Under the pieces are notes generated by a model. The model saw only the letters and a list, made by a program, of their open reading frames with translations. It made no database searches and was not told the origin of the DNA. Position numbers and translations under genes: made by a program. 64,000 nt of DNA from Novosphingobium jiangmenense (GTDB taxonomy: Bacteria > Pseudomonadota > Alphaproteobacteria > Sphingomonadales > Sphingomonadaceae). The stretch spans positions 223,576 to 287,575 of the forward strand of contig NZ_JADQDC010000005.1 in the NCBI RefSeq assembly GCF_015694345.1, given 5' to 3'. This document shows, one piece after another, positions 29,362 to 36,786 of this stretch (within the stretch, counting starts at the first letter, position 1; the number at the start of each line of letters is the position of its first letter).

Positions 29362-29760
29362 TCAATCCCTGGGCGTGAAATCGAGCGAGGCGCTATTCAT
29401 GCAGTAGCGCAGGCCGGTGGGGTTCGGACCATCGGGAAAGACGTGGCCGAGATGCCCGTCGCAGCGGGCGCAGCGCACTTCGGTGCGGACCATGCCGTGC
29501 GAACGGTCGACGATCTCCTCGACCGCCTCGGCTTCGACCGGAGCGTAAAAGCTCGGCCAGCCCGAGCCGCTGTCGTACTTGGTGTCCGAGGTGAACAGCG
29601 GGGCGCCACAGCCCGCGCAGTGGTACTCGCCGCTTGCCTTGTTCTTCTCGTAAGCGCCTGTAAACGCACGCTCCGTGCCGCCCTGGCGGAGGATCTGGTA
29701 CTGCTCGGGCGAAAGCCGCTCGCGCCACTCGGCGTCGGTCAGGTTCATCTTGTCTGGCAT
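29362..29760 (-). CDS. msrB: Peptide-methionine (R)-S-oxide reductase MsrB
   Basis: 132 aa. Repairs methionine-R-sulfoxide in proteins. Zinc-binding pairs CAGC and CARC are present, with the signature GWPSFYAP and [11 protein letters not shown]. The catalytic Cys is in [11 protein letters not shown] near residue 120, where RYCINSAAL is usual. The ATG has an AGGAGA ribosome site. The upstream secreted-protein gene ends 46 nt away on the same strand. Confidence 0.96.
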   Translation of the reverse strand: MPDKMNLTDAEWRERLSPEQYQILRQGGTERAFTGAYEKNKASGEYHCAGCGAPLFTSDTKYDSGSGWPSFYAPVEAEAVEEIVDRSHGMVRTEVRCARCDGHLGHVFPDGPNPTGLRYCMNSASLDFTPRD

Positions 29761-29806
29761 CGGGGGATCTCCTTTGGCGCCAATATGGGGAGGCCCTGCG
29801 CCGCGC

Positions 29807-30514
29807 TCAATAGTGCGATTTTTCCTGCGGTTTGGCGAGTTCGTAGCAGTGGGCGATGTCGTACTTGTCGACCCCGCCCTTGCCGTCCGCCGCCTCCACC
29901 GCCATCGCCTCGCGCGCTTCGGAGAGCGTCCTGTCGGCATCGTCGCCGCTGCTGCCTGCGGCGATGAGCGCCTCGCGCTCGCGTGAAGAAAGCACCGATT
30001 CCAATGTCTTGAGGTCCTGCGCCGAAGCGCTCATGCCTTCGCGGGCATGGACTTCGGCGTAGGCCAGGCCAAGGATCGCCGCGCATTGCTTGAGTGTCGG
30101 CGTGACCAGCGGCGGGACAGTGGCGTCGAGCCGCGCCACGCAGGGTTTCGCAAGCGCTGCCAGAGCCTTGTCGGGATCGGGCGCGGTCTGCAGCGCCTGC
30201 ACTTCGCGCCCGATCAGGTCGCGCACCTGCTCGCGCGAAAGTGCCCCTTCCTTCATAGCCCGCTCGCCCGAATCGGCAAAGAACGTCCTGCCGCGCACTG
30301 CCAACTGTGGCCATCCTTCGAGCGCATCACCGTCGGATTGTTCAAGCGCAACAATGGCAAAGGCCGCGCTACAGCGCAGATCGTCGCGCGTCTGCGCGGT
30401 CAGTTTCGGCGCGGACTGGGCCGGGGTCTGGGCCTGTGCCGGCGCAAATCCAACTGTCAGGGGCAGAAGGGCAACTCTGGCGAGCAGAGCGGCAACTCTA
30501 AGGGGCAAACGCAT
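29807..30514 (-). CDS. Secreted protein of unknown function
   Basis: About 235 aa. A cleavable signal peptide runs to about residue 28 ([16 protein letters not shown]). The mature part is Ala/Glu/Asp-rich and mostly helical in appearance, with Cys residues in [35 protein letters not shown] and AHCYELAKP that could form two disulfides. The segment [14 protein letters not shown] is reminiscent of small periplasmic sphingomonad proteins, but I do not recognise a named family. The next gene downstream is msrB on the same strand. Confidence 0.75.
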   Translation of the reverse strand: MRLPLRVAALLARVALLPLTVGFAPAQAQTPAQSAPKLTAQTRDDLRCSAAFAIVALEQSDGDALEGWPQLAVRGRTFFADSGERAMKEGALSREQVRDLIGREVQALQTAPDPDKALAALAKPCVARLDATVPPLVTPTLKQCAAILGLAYAEVHAREGMSASAQDLKTLESVLSSREREALIAAGSSGDDADRTLSEAREAMAVEAADGKGGVDKYDIAHCYELAKPQEKSHY

Positions 30515-30529
30515 GGCAGGAGCATAGCG

Positions 30530-30567
30530 AAAAAAGGGGCCGCGAACAGACGTGCTGTTCACGGCCC
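30530..30567 (-). terminator. Terminator after the CC_3452 family gene
   Basis: On the minus strand the stem gggccgtgaacag / ctgttcgcggccc with a short loop is followed by cctttttt. It lies about 77 nt beyond the stop of the gene at 30644-31000. Confidence 0.85.
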
Positions 30568-30643
30568 ATTTGACCTTCACGGTCAGGGATTGCACGCCCG
30601 GCAGGGTATCGTTCCGGGAGCGCGCTGGAGAGTGGTGCTGGAC

Positions 30644-31000
30644 TTATCCGGCCGCTGCCTCGTTGCAGCGGGCAAGGTCCTCGGCCGCGAGATCGCCCTG
30701 CGGGGTGGCGAAGCGGGCGACGGGGCCGACCTTCTGGGCAAGGCGGGCGCAGACGATCACCGGGCGCGAGGTATCGCGCGGGGCGGAGCATTCGGCGCCC
30801 TCGCACTTCCACAGGACGCCCTTCTGGATGACCTTCTGCGTGCCGTCCATCGGGCGGGTCAGCGTGGCAGAGTAGAAGGAGCCGCCGGTGTTGGCGCGGG
30901 CAGTGTTGGCGGTGACCGCGAAGCTGAGCGTCGTGCCGACGAGAGCGAGCACGGCCGGGAGGAGCTGGCGCAGGGCGCCGGTGGAGTTTGCTGAGATCAT
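30644..31000 (-). CDS. CC_3452 family secreted protein
   Basis: 118 aa. A signal peptide ends near TANTARA. The mature part reads SFYSATLTRPMDG, VLWKCEGAECSAPRDTSRP and VIVCARLAQKVGPV, ending DLARCNEAAA. This Cys layout (KCxxxxC, VC, RCN) and order match the CC_3452 family of alphaproteobacterial small periplasmic proteins, whose function is unknown. It is transcribed divergently from an HxlR-family regulator with a perfect palindrome in the shared intergenic region. Confidence 0.85.
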   Translation of the reverse strand: MISANSTGALRQLLPAVLALVGTTLSFAVTANTARANTGGSFYSATLTRPMDGTQKVIQKGVLWKCEGAECSAPRDTSRPVIVCARLAQKVGPVARFATPQGDLAAEDLARCNEAAAG

Positions 31001-31081
31001 CGTTCTTCCCCTGAAACAACCTTATCGGGCCACGGAAATTGCGGGGTTCTGGAGAGGATGCTATTTCCGTTGCGAATCGCT

Positions 31082-31097
31082 ACCTATCAGGATAGGT
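31082..31097. promoter_or_regulatory. Perfect palindrome, candidate HxlR operator
   Basis: acctatcaggataggt: two 7-bp arms ACCTATC/GATAGGT with a 2-nt spacer, in the 155-nt region between the divergent CC_3452 and HxlR genes. A second short palindrome gttgcaac follows about 8 nt later. The position, 59 nt before the HxlR start, fits autoregulation. Operator function is inference. Confidence 0.5.
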
Positions 31098-31155
31098 TTC
31101 AGGTTGCAACTAGAAACTTAAACAGGTACTGCAGATGGGCTATGCAGAGGACGAC

Positions 31156-31650
31156 ATGGAAAAACTGCGCGAACCTTTGGGCGAGATTGCCCAGTGCGGC
31201 CTGCCCTGCGCCCTTGAAGCGATGGGCGAGCGCTGGTCCTTCATGATCCTGCGCGCGGCCTTCAACGGCGTGCGCCACTTCGAGGATTTTCTCGAAGCCC
31301 TGGGCATCGCGCGCAACATCCTGTCCAACCGCCTGTCCCGGCTGGTCGAGGCCGGCATCCTCAAGCGCGAACATTGCGCCGATGACCGCCGCCGCATCGA
31401 ATACCGCCTGACGCCCAAGGGCCTGGACCTGCTCCCCGCCATGCTGGCGCTGCGCCAATGGGGCGAAAAGTGGGAGCTGGGCGTGCCGGCAAACCCCGTG
31501 CTCTGCGATGCGCGCGACGGGCAACCCATTGCACCGATCGGCATCATTGCGCACGATGGCCGCAGACTGGCTCCGGACGATCTCACCTGGCGCGATCGCG
31601 CCGAACTCGAAGCTTCGGACAAGCCCGCCAGTCTTCGCGAAGTCGGCTGA
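31156..31650 (+). CDS. HxlR family winged-helix transcriptional regulator
   Basis: About 164 aa. The HxlR winged helix has CGLPCALEAMGERWSFMILR (residues 14-33) followed by GVRHFEDFLEALGIARNILSNRLSRL (recognition helix) and DRRRIEYRLTPKG (wing). The early Cys pair may sense redox state or electrophiles, as in several HxlR/YodB-type proteins; that is inference. A C-terminal extension after residue 105 is specific to this protein. ATG 31156 has AGAGGA 5 nt upstream and is preferred to the ATG at 31135. Confidence 0.9.
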   Translation: MEKLREPLGEIAQCGLPCALEAMGERWSFMILRAAFNGVRHFEDFLEALGIARNILSNRLSRLVEAGILKREHCADDRRRIEYRLTPKGLDLLPAMLALRQWGEKWELGVPANPVLCDARDGQPIAPIGIIAHDGRRLAPDDLTWRDRAELEASDKPASLREVG

Positions 31651-31666
31651 GCGCCCGCCAGGAAAA

Positions 31667-31693
31667 AGGGACCGCCGACAAGCGACGGTCCCT
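31667..31693 (-). terminator. Terminator after the UrcA family gene
   Basis: On the minus strand agggaccgtcg / cggcggtccct pairs over the outer 8 bp and is followed by ttttt, 53 nt past the stop of the UrcA gene. It also lies just after the convergent HxlR gene. Confidence 0.7.
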
Positions 31694-31745
31694 CGAGTTT
31701 GACCCGGTGGGGGACTGGATCCGCCGGGGTTGCAAGCTGCCGGGA

Positions 31746-32072
31746 TCAGCGGACAGCAAGATCGGTCTTGGCCTTCTTCGCAGCGGCGAGGGCTGCCTCC
31801 TTGATGCCGGACTTCGCCTTACGGGCATCGGCATAGGACTTGGCAAAGCACTGGCGCGCCGCTTCCCACTCGGCCGTCGGGAGATCGGGCTGGCTCAGGC
31901 CGCACACATCCTTGGCGGCCTTGCGCAGGCGGGCGTTGAGCTGGGCGTCACCTTCCTTGGTGGAAAGATCGAGATCGGTGTAGCCAACGATGCGCGTGCC
32001 GGCGAAGGCAGGCTGGCTGGCGGAAAGGGCGAGGCCGAGGAGGCCGGCGGAGAACAGGGTCTTGGCGAACAT
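31746..32072 (-). CDS. UrcA family secreted protein
   Basis: 108 aa. Signal peptide to about residue 25 (SASQPAFA), then RIVGYTDLDLSTKEGDAQLNARLRKAAKDVCG. The V.Y.DLDLst..G...L..R...AA..vCg pattern defines the UrcA family of small periplasmic proteins found in Caulobacter and sphingomonads. A second Cys (ARQCFAKSY) probably pairs with the first. Function is unknown. ATG 32072 has AAGGAAG upstream. Confidence 0.88.
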   Translation of the reverse strand: MFAKTLFSAGLLGLALSASQPAFAGTRIVGYTDLDLSTKEGDAQLNARLRKAAKDVCGLSQPDLPTAEWEAARQCFAKSYADARKAKSGIKEAALAAAKKAKTDLAVR

Positions 32073-32317
32073 GGCAACTTCCTTCGACACGGGAGCCGGG
32101 AGGGACCGGCTTTGTGGGGCTTTTCAGCGGCGTGTCGGGCAAGTCCCGTTCACCGCATGCATTTTCGCTACGCCCCGGGCCCAAGGAAATCTTGCGCGGC
32201 TCGACCAGCTTTCCGCTACGTCCGACAAGTGCTTGGCCCGTCCGACGAAATGCAATTGCCGCTCCACGAACTGCAGGTGTGACAATTCGAAGGCGATTCT
32301 CTAAGTCTCGCCTGTCC

Positions 32318-32584
32318 ATGGCGATTCTGATCACCTTCCTCCTCGGCATCGGCAACTTCGCGCTGCACCGCGCCGTGATGGATAGCGGACACCCGCTGCT
32401 CGGCCGCATGCCGTGGCTGGTCACCAGCTTCGGCGGACGCTTCACGATGCTGGTGGAGTTCCTGCTGCTGGTGGCGGCGCTGATGTTCGCATCCGAAGGC
32501 GTCGTCGGCGGACCGATCGCCTATGTCATCTACTCGGTGCTCAACAGCTTCTCGGCCTGGCTGATCCTGACCGACCAGGTGTGA
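32318..32584 (+). CDS. Small membrane protein, two helices
   Basis: 88 aa. An N-terminal hydrophobic stretch AILITFLLGIGNFALHRAVM, a short hydrophilic segment with HPLLGRMPW, and two more hydrophobic stretches (MLVEFLLLVAALMFA, GPIAYVIYSVLNSFSAWLILT). It probably spans the inner membrane two or three times. No family is recognised. Its stop overlaps a possible GTG start of the next gene, suggesting co-transcription with the lipid-kinase-like gene. Confidence 0.7.
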   Translation: MAILITFLLGIGNFALHRAVMDSGHPLLGRMPWLVTSFGGRFTMLVEFLLLVAALMFASEGVVGGPIAYVIYSVLNSFSAWLILTDQV

Positions 32585-32619
32585 AGGAACCGCCGCGCCC
32601 GCCGCAGGTTCTGCGAGGG

Positions 32620-33471
32620 ATGACGCACCTCCCCCTCTGGCTCGTGACGAACGCCGCAAGTGGCAGCAACAGCGATGCAGCAGTCGAGGACCTCGTCGCG
32701 TCGCTCTCGGCCAGCGGCTGCGCCCCGGCACGGATCATCCGTTTCCCCGACGAGCAACTGCCCACGCGAGAAGCCCTCGAAGCCGAGGAGGTGGCGACTC
32801 TGGCGGTCTTTACCGGCGACGGGACGATCAACGCTGCAGCCTCGGCGCTCGAAGGCTGGGCCGGGGCGCTGCTGGTCCTGCCCGGCGGCACGCAGAACCT
32901 GCTGTCGAAATCGCTGCATGGCGATGTGCCGGCCGAGGAGATCATCGGCAAGCTGGCCAGTGCACGGCGCATCCGCCGCAATGCGCTGCGGACCACGCAA
33001 GGCGTTGCCCTCGTCGAGCTGCTTGCAGGACCCGGCGCGATGTGGGCGGACGTGCGCGAGAGCGTGCGCGATCTTGACCTTGCGACCATTGCCGAGACAT
33101 TCACGACGGCGCTGCGCGAAACCCGCGAGGGCCCCGGCGTGCGGCTCGCCGAACCAGCAGCAGGAGGCAAGCCGGAGGGCCATCGCGCGATCCGCATGGC
33201 GCCGACCGATGCCGATTGCATGGAAGCCGACGGCTACGACTTTGCCGACTGGGGCGAGTTCGCTGCGCAAGGCTTTGCGATGCTGGTCAAGCGCGATTTC
33301 CGGCAGGGTCCGCATGACGAGCTGGGCCGCTTCCCCTCAGCCGTGATCGAGAGCGACAGCGCCATTGCCCTGATGATCGACGGCGAACGGCGGAAGGGCG
33401 ATCGGCGTGAGACCGTAGTCTGCGAACAGTTCGCGCTCGACTTTCTGTCCACCTGCGTGCCCGCCTCTTGA
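32620..33471 (+). CDS. Diacylglycerol/sphingosine kinase-like protein
   Basis: About 283 aa with an N-terminal DAGK catalytic domain. The nucleotide motif reads FTGDGTINAAAS (canonical GGDGT.NE) near residues 65-76 and the second motif LPGGTQNLLSKSL (canonical P.GTgNdfA) near 87-99. Both are recognisable but diverged. A lipid substrate such as diacylglycerol or a sphingoid base is plausible and would fit a sphingolipid-making organism, but is inference. An in-frame GTG at 32581 could be the true start. The metallophosphoesterase gene follows 34 nt later. Confidence 0.8.
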   Translation: MTHLPLWLVTNAASGSNSDAAVEDLVASLSASGCAPARIIRFPDEQLPTREALEAEEVATLAVFTGDGTINAAASALEGWAGALLVLPGGTQNLLSKSLHGDVPAEEIIGKLASARRIRRNALRTTQGVALVELLAGPGAMWADVRESVRDLDLATIAETFTTALRETREGPGVRLAEPAAGGKPEGHRAIRMAPTDADCMEADGYDFADWGEFAAQGFAMLVKRDFRQGPHDELGRFPSAVIESDSAIALMIDGERRKGDRRETVVCEQFALDFLSTCVPAS

Positions 33472-33505
33472 CCGCCGACCGCCCAGCGACGATCACCCCC
33501 GCCCA

Positions 33506-34354
33506 ATGACCCGCCTGTTCCACATCAGCGACATCCATTTCGGCCTTGAAGATCGCCGCGCGCTCGACTGGGTGGCGCAGTGCATCGCGCGCGAGAAGCC
33601 CGATGCTGTGGCGATTACCGGCGATCTGACCATGCGGGCGCGGCACCGCGAATTCACCGCCGCCTGTCACTGGATCAAGGCGCTGGACGTGCCGGTAACG
33701 GTAGAAGTGGGCAATCACGACCTGCCCTATTTCAACCTGATCGAGCGCTTCGTCGATCCCTACCGCCGCTTCCGTTCGATCGAGGGCGTGCTGGAGCGCG
33801 AGCTGCCGATCCCCGGTGCGAAAATCGTGCCGCTCAAGACGACTGCGCGTGCGCAGCTTCGCCTCAACTGGTCGAAAGGCACGGTCGGCAAGGCGGCCCT
33901 CGCGCAGACTCTGGCTGCGATCGACGCCCTGCCCCAAGGCACGCGCGCCATTGTCGCCTGCCATCATCCGCTGGTGGAAGCCGGCACGCGGGGCAAGGCG
34001 CTGACGCGGGGCGGCAACCATGCCCTCGCCGAGCTGGCCAGCCGCAACGTCCTCGCCGTGCTTTCAGGCCATGTCCACGATGCCTTCGACCTGATCCATC
34101 CGACGCCCAATGGGCCGGTGCGGATGATCGGCGCGGGCACGCTCAGCCAGCGCGTGCGCTCGACCCCGCCCAGCTTCAACGAACTGACGCTGGACGGCGA
34201 TCACATTACCGTGCGCGTACGCAACCTCGAACACGTCCCCACGCGCGATATGCTGATCGACGACGTGCCGGAGAACGCGCTGCCGCCGAGGACCGAGGGC
34301 GAGCCGGTGGCGCCGGTCGCCGCCGTCCCGGCGGTTGATCCCCCAATTCACTGA
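33506..34354 (+). CDS. Metallophosphoesterase (calcineurin-like)
   Basis: 282 aa. All metal ligand motifs of the calcineurin-like family are present: HISDIHFG near residue 6, ITGDLT near 38, GNHD near 70, CHHPL near 151 and SGHVHDAF near 189. It is cytoplasmic, with no signal. The closest general type is class III phosphodiesterases (CpdA-like/YvnB-like). It sits behind a lipid-kinase-like gene, so a phospholipid or nucleotide-lipid substrate is possible. The Pro/Val/Ala-rich tail is unordered. Confidence 0.9.
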   Translation: MTRLFHISDIHFGLEDRRALDWVAQCIAREKPDAVAITGDLTMRARHREFTAACHWIKALDVPVTVEVGNHDLPYFNLIERFVDPYRRFRSIEGVLERELPIPGAKIVPLKTTARAQLRLNWSKGTVGKAALAQTLAAIDALPQGTRAIVACHHPLVEAGTRGKALTRGGNHALAELASRNVLAVLSGHVHDAFDLIHPTPNGPVRMIGAGTLSQRVRSTPPSFNELTLDGDHITVRVRNLEHVPTRDMLIDDVPENALPPRTEGEPVAPVAAVPAVDPPIH

Positions 34355-34360
34355 ACGACT

Positions 34361-34711
34361 TCACTGGGCGACGGCGACGATCTCCAGCGCGGGCGCACCG
34401 GCCGCGATCTCGAGCAGGCGATCGATGTTGGGATGGGCCCCGGGCCGCGCTCTGGCATCGGGGGTGTGTTCGGCGAACACGTCCAGCGCGTGAGCAGCGG
34501 CGGCTGCGTCGAGCTTGCCGAAGCAGAGTTCGAGGTAGTTGTAGACCTTGAGCGAGCCTTGCTTGCCGGGTTCGTTGGGGATCGTTGCCACAACCGCGCC
34601 CGAAGCATCGCGCAGATCGATGCGGGCAATGCCGTCAATCGCCGGAAGCAGGGCCAGGTTGTCCTTGAACGAGGCGGTCGGCGTGATCGGGGTCATCATT
34701 GCCGAAGTCAT
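34361..34711 (-). CDS. DUF2322 family protein
   Basis: 116 aa. Core FKDNLALLPAIDGIARIDLRDASG, then KQGSLKVYNYL, and AEHTPDARARPGAHPNIDRLLEI, which match the DUF2322 family (compact proteins of unknown function). Its ATG overlaps the panC stop (ATGA), so it is translationally coupled to panC. A role in pantothenate metabolism is possible but unproven. The 3' end is 6 nt from the convergent metallophosphoesterase stop. Confidence 0.8.
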   Translation of the reverse strand: MTSAMMTPITPTASFKDNLALLPAIDGIARIDLRDASGAVVATIPNEPGKQGSLKVYNYLELCFGKLDAAAAAHALDVFAEHTPDARARPGAHPNIDRLLEIAAGAPALEIVAVAQ

Positions 34712-35568
34712 TTCAAGCCCACTCCCATGTTGTCGATCAATCGCGCCGCGCCGATGCGGGCGGCGACGAGCAGGCGGGCGCTTTGCCCGGTGAAGGTCTC
34801 GATGGCTTCAAGCGTCGCGGCATCGCGCAAGTCGGCATAATCGACGCTGGTGAATCCAGCCGAGAGAATGTCCGCATTCAAGGTGGCGAGGGATTGCGCC
34901 ACGTCGGCACCGCCCTGAATCGCGGCAATCGCCCGGCGCATGGCGGCGGAGAGACCGGCGGCCTGTGCGCGCTCCTCTCCGGTCAGGTACTGGTTGCGGC
35001 TGCTCATGGCGAGGCCGCTCGCCTCGCGCACGGTCTCGACGCCGATGATGTTGGCGACCTGCGGCTGGGTCAGATCGAGATCGCGCGCCATGCGGCGGAT
35101 GATGGCAAGTTGCTGCCAGTCCTTCTCGCCGAACAGGGCGTAATCCGGGCGGACCTGGTTGAACAGCTTGCACACCACGGTGGCGACGCCATCGAAGTGG
35201 CCGGGGCGCGCCGCACCGCAGGCAACGTCGCCGAGGCCGGAGACCGAGATGTTGGTGGCGTAGCCTTCAGGATACATCTGGTCGACCGTCGGCGCCCAGA
35301 GCACAGCGACGCCTTCCGCATCGAGCAGCGCGGCGTCGGCGGCAAGGCGGCGGGGGTAGGCGTCGAGATCTTCGTTCGGGCCGAACTGGCGCGGATTGAC
35401 GAAGATCGATGCAACCACATGGTCCGCATGGCGGTGCGCCTGCCGCACCAGGGTAAGGTGGCCTTCGTGCAGCGCGCCCATGGTGGGGACGAACGCGACC
35501 GTTTTTCCCCTGATTTTGAGCGCGTCGACCGCCTTGCGCAGGTCTTCCAGCCGGTTGATCGTTTGCAC
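34708..35568 (-). CDS. panC: Pantoate-beta-alanine ligase PanC
   Basis: About 286 aa. Joins pantoate and beta-alanine with ATP in pantothenate/CoA synthesis. The signature PTMGALHEGHLTLV is near residue 28, with SIFVNPRQFGPNEDL, FGEKDWQQL and the KMSKS-like MSSRNQYL. GTG 35568 (VQTINRLEDL) is the likely start, with GGAG 11 nt upstream; an in-frame GTG at 35580 is an alternative. panB and panD are not in view. The gene is divergent from mipZ, with about 97 nt between starts. Confidence 0.96.
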   Translation of the reverse strand: MQTINRLEDLRKAVDALKIRGKTVAFVPTMGALHEGHLTLVRQAHRHADHVVASIFVNPRQFGPNEDLDAYPRRLAADAALLDAEGVAVLWAPTVDQMYPEGYATNISVSGLGDVACGAARPGHFDGVATVVCKLFNQVRPDYALFGEKDWQQLAIIRRMARDLDLTQPQVANIIGVETVREASGLAMSSRNQYLTGEERAQAAGLSAAMRRAIAAIQGGADVAQSLATLNADILSAGFTSVDYADLRDAATLEAIETFTGQSARLLVAARIGAARLIDNMGVGLK

Positions 35569-35665
35569 CTTGGCAACCACTCCACTAAGTCTGACCGGAC
35601 GGGCGATACGGGCGGCGAACGCCTCCCGCAAGCCCGCGCATCAACAGCCAGAGAGTACCCGAACC

Positions 35666-36484
35666 TTGTCGAATGGCACCCATCGCATTGTATTCGCCAA
35701 CGAAAAGGGCGGCACCGGCAAGTCCACCACGGCGGTCCACGTGGCCGTGGCGCTGGCCTATCAGGGCGCGCGGGTTGCGACGATCGACCTCGATCACCGC
35801 CAGCGCACGATGCACCGCTATTTCGAGAACCGCGCCGAGACGATGAAGCGGCGCGAGATCAGCCTGCCGAGCGCCAGCTTCGGGGTCTATCCGCACGACA
35901 GTGCCGAAGGTCTCGACGACCTGACCGCACAGCTTTCGCAGAACCACGATTTCATCGTCTTCGATACGCCGGGCCGCGACGATCCGCTCGCCCGCCATGT
36001 CGCCACCCAGGCCGATACGCTGGTCACGCCGCTCAACGACAGCTTCGTCGACTTCGACCTGATCGGGCAGGTGGACGCCGAGACGTTCAAGGTGCGCCGC
36101 CTGTCGTTCTATGCCGAACTGATCTGGGAAGCGCGCAAGAAGCGGGCGATGGCGACGATCAAGGATGCGCGCCGCGAGATGGACTGGGTCGTGGTGCGCA
36201 ACCGCACCGGCTATACCGAAGCGCGCAACCAGCGCCGCATCGACCAGGCGCTGACCGAACTGTCCAAGCGCGTCGGCTTCCGCGTGGCGAGCGGCCTTTC
36301 CGAACGCGTGATCTATCGCGAGCTGTTCCCGAGCGGGCTGACCCTGCTCGACAAGGGGCATCTGGGCGAACTGGGCACCAGCCACCTTGTCGCGCGGCAG
36401 GAACTGCGCACGCTGGTGGCGGGGCTGAACCTTCCGGTGCCCGCAAAGGCAGAGGCCGAACTGCCGCTGGACAACGTCGCCTGA
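35666..36484 (+). CDS. mipZ: Division-plane positioning ATPase MipZ
   Basis: About 272 aa, close to the 274 aa of Caulobacter MipZ. ParA/MinD-type ATPase that forms a gradient from the poles and blocks FtsZ ring assembly away from midcell. The deviant Walker A NEKGGTGKST is at residues 12-21, with IDLDHRQRTMHRYFENR and FIVFDTPGRDD. The long insert after FDLIGQVD matches MipZ rather than plasmid ParA. The start is uncertain: a TTG at 35666 gives the right length, whereas no ATG lies close upstream. Confidence 0.9.
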   Translation: MSNGTHRIVFANEKGGTGKSTTAVHVAVALAYQGARVATIDLDHRQRTMHRYFENRAETMKRREISLPSASFGVYPHDSAEGLDDLTAQLSQNHDFIVFDTPGRDDPLARHVATQADTLVTPLNDSFVDFDLIGQVDAETFKVRRLSFYAELIWEARKKRAMATIKDARREMDWVVVRNRTGYTEARNQRRIDQALTELSKRVGFRVASGLSERVIYRELFPSGLTLLDKGHLGELGTSHLVARQELRTLVAGLNLPVPAKAEAELPLDNVA

Positions 36485-36774
36485 TGGTCAAGCTGCTCAC
36501 GCTCGCGGTCCTCGCCAGCCTTGCCTGCAAGCTGCTGGCAGGGCGCTGGCCGTGGGAACTGTTGCAGGGGGACCCGCGCGCCGCGAACGAGAGCCGGGCG
36601 CGCAACCTCCTCGGTATCGGACCGCAGGCGGGCTATGACGAGGTGATCGAGGCGCATCGGCGGCTGATCCAGAAGGTCCACCCCGACCGGGGCGGCAGCA
36701 ACGAGGCAGTGCACGAGGCCAATGCCGCGCGCGACCTGCTGCTGGCGCGACTGGCCGACCGGCGCGGGGCCTGA
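36484..36774 (+). CDS. Membrane-anchored J-domain protein (TIM14-like)
   Basis: 96 aa. An N-terminal hydrophobic helix (LLTLAVLASLACKLLAG) is followed directly by a J domain: ARNLLGIGPQAGYDEVIEAHRRLIQKVHPDRGGSNEAVHEANAARDLLL, with intact HPD near residue 72. The layout resembles Tim14/Pam18, which stimulates Hsp70 at a membrane. The ATG overlaps the mipZ stop by one base (TGATG), so the two are translationally coupled. The J protein could serve DnaK or the Hsp70 paralogue at 39261-40982. Confidence 0.9.
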   Translation: MVKLLTLAVLASLACKLLAGRWPWELLQGDPRAANESRARNLLGIGPQAGYDEVIEAHRRLIQKVHPDRGGSNEAVHEANAARDLLLARLADRRGA

Positions 36775-36786
36775 TCGGCTCAAACC

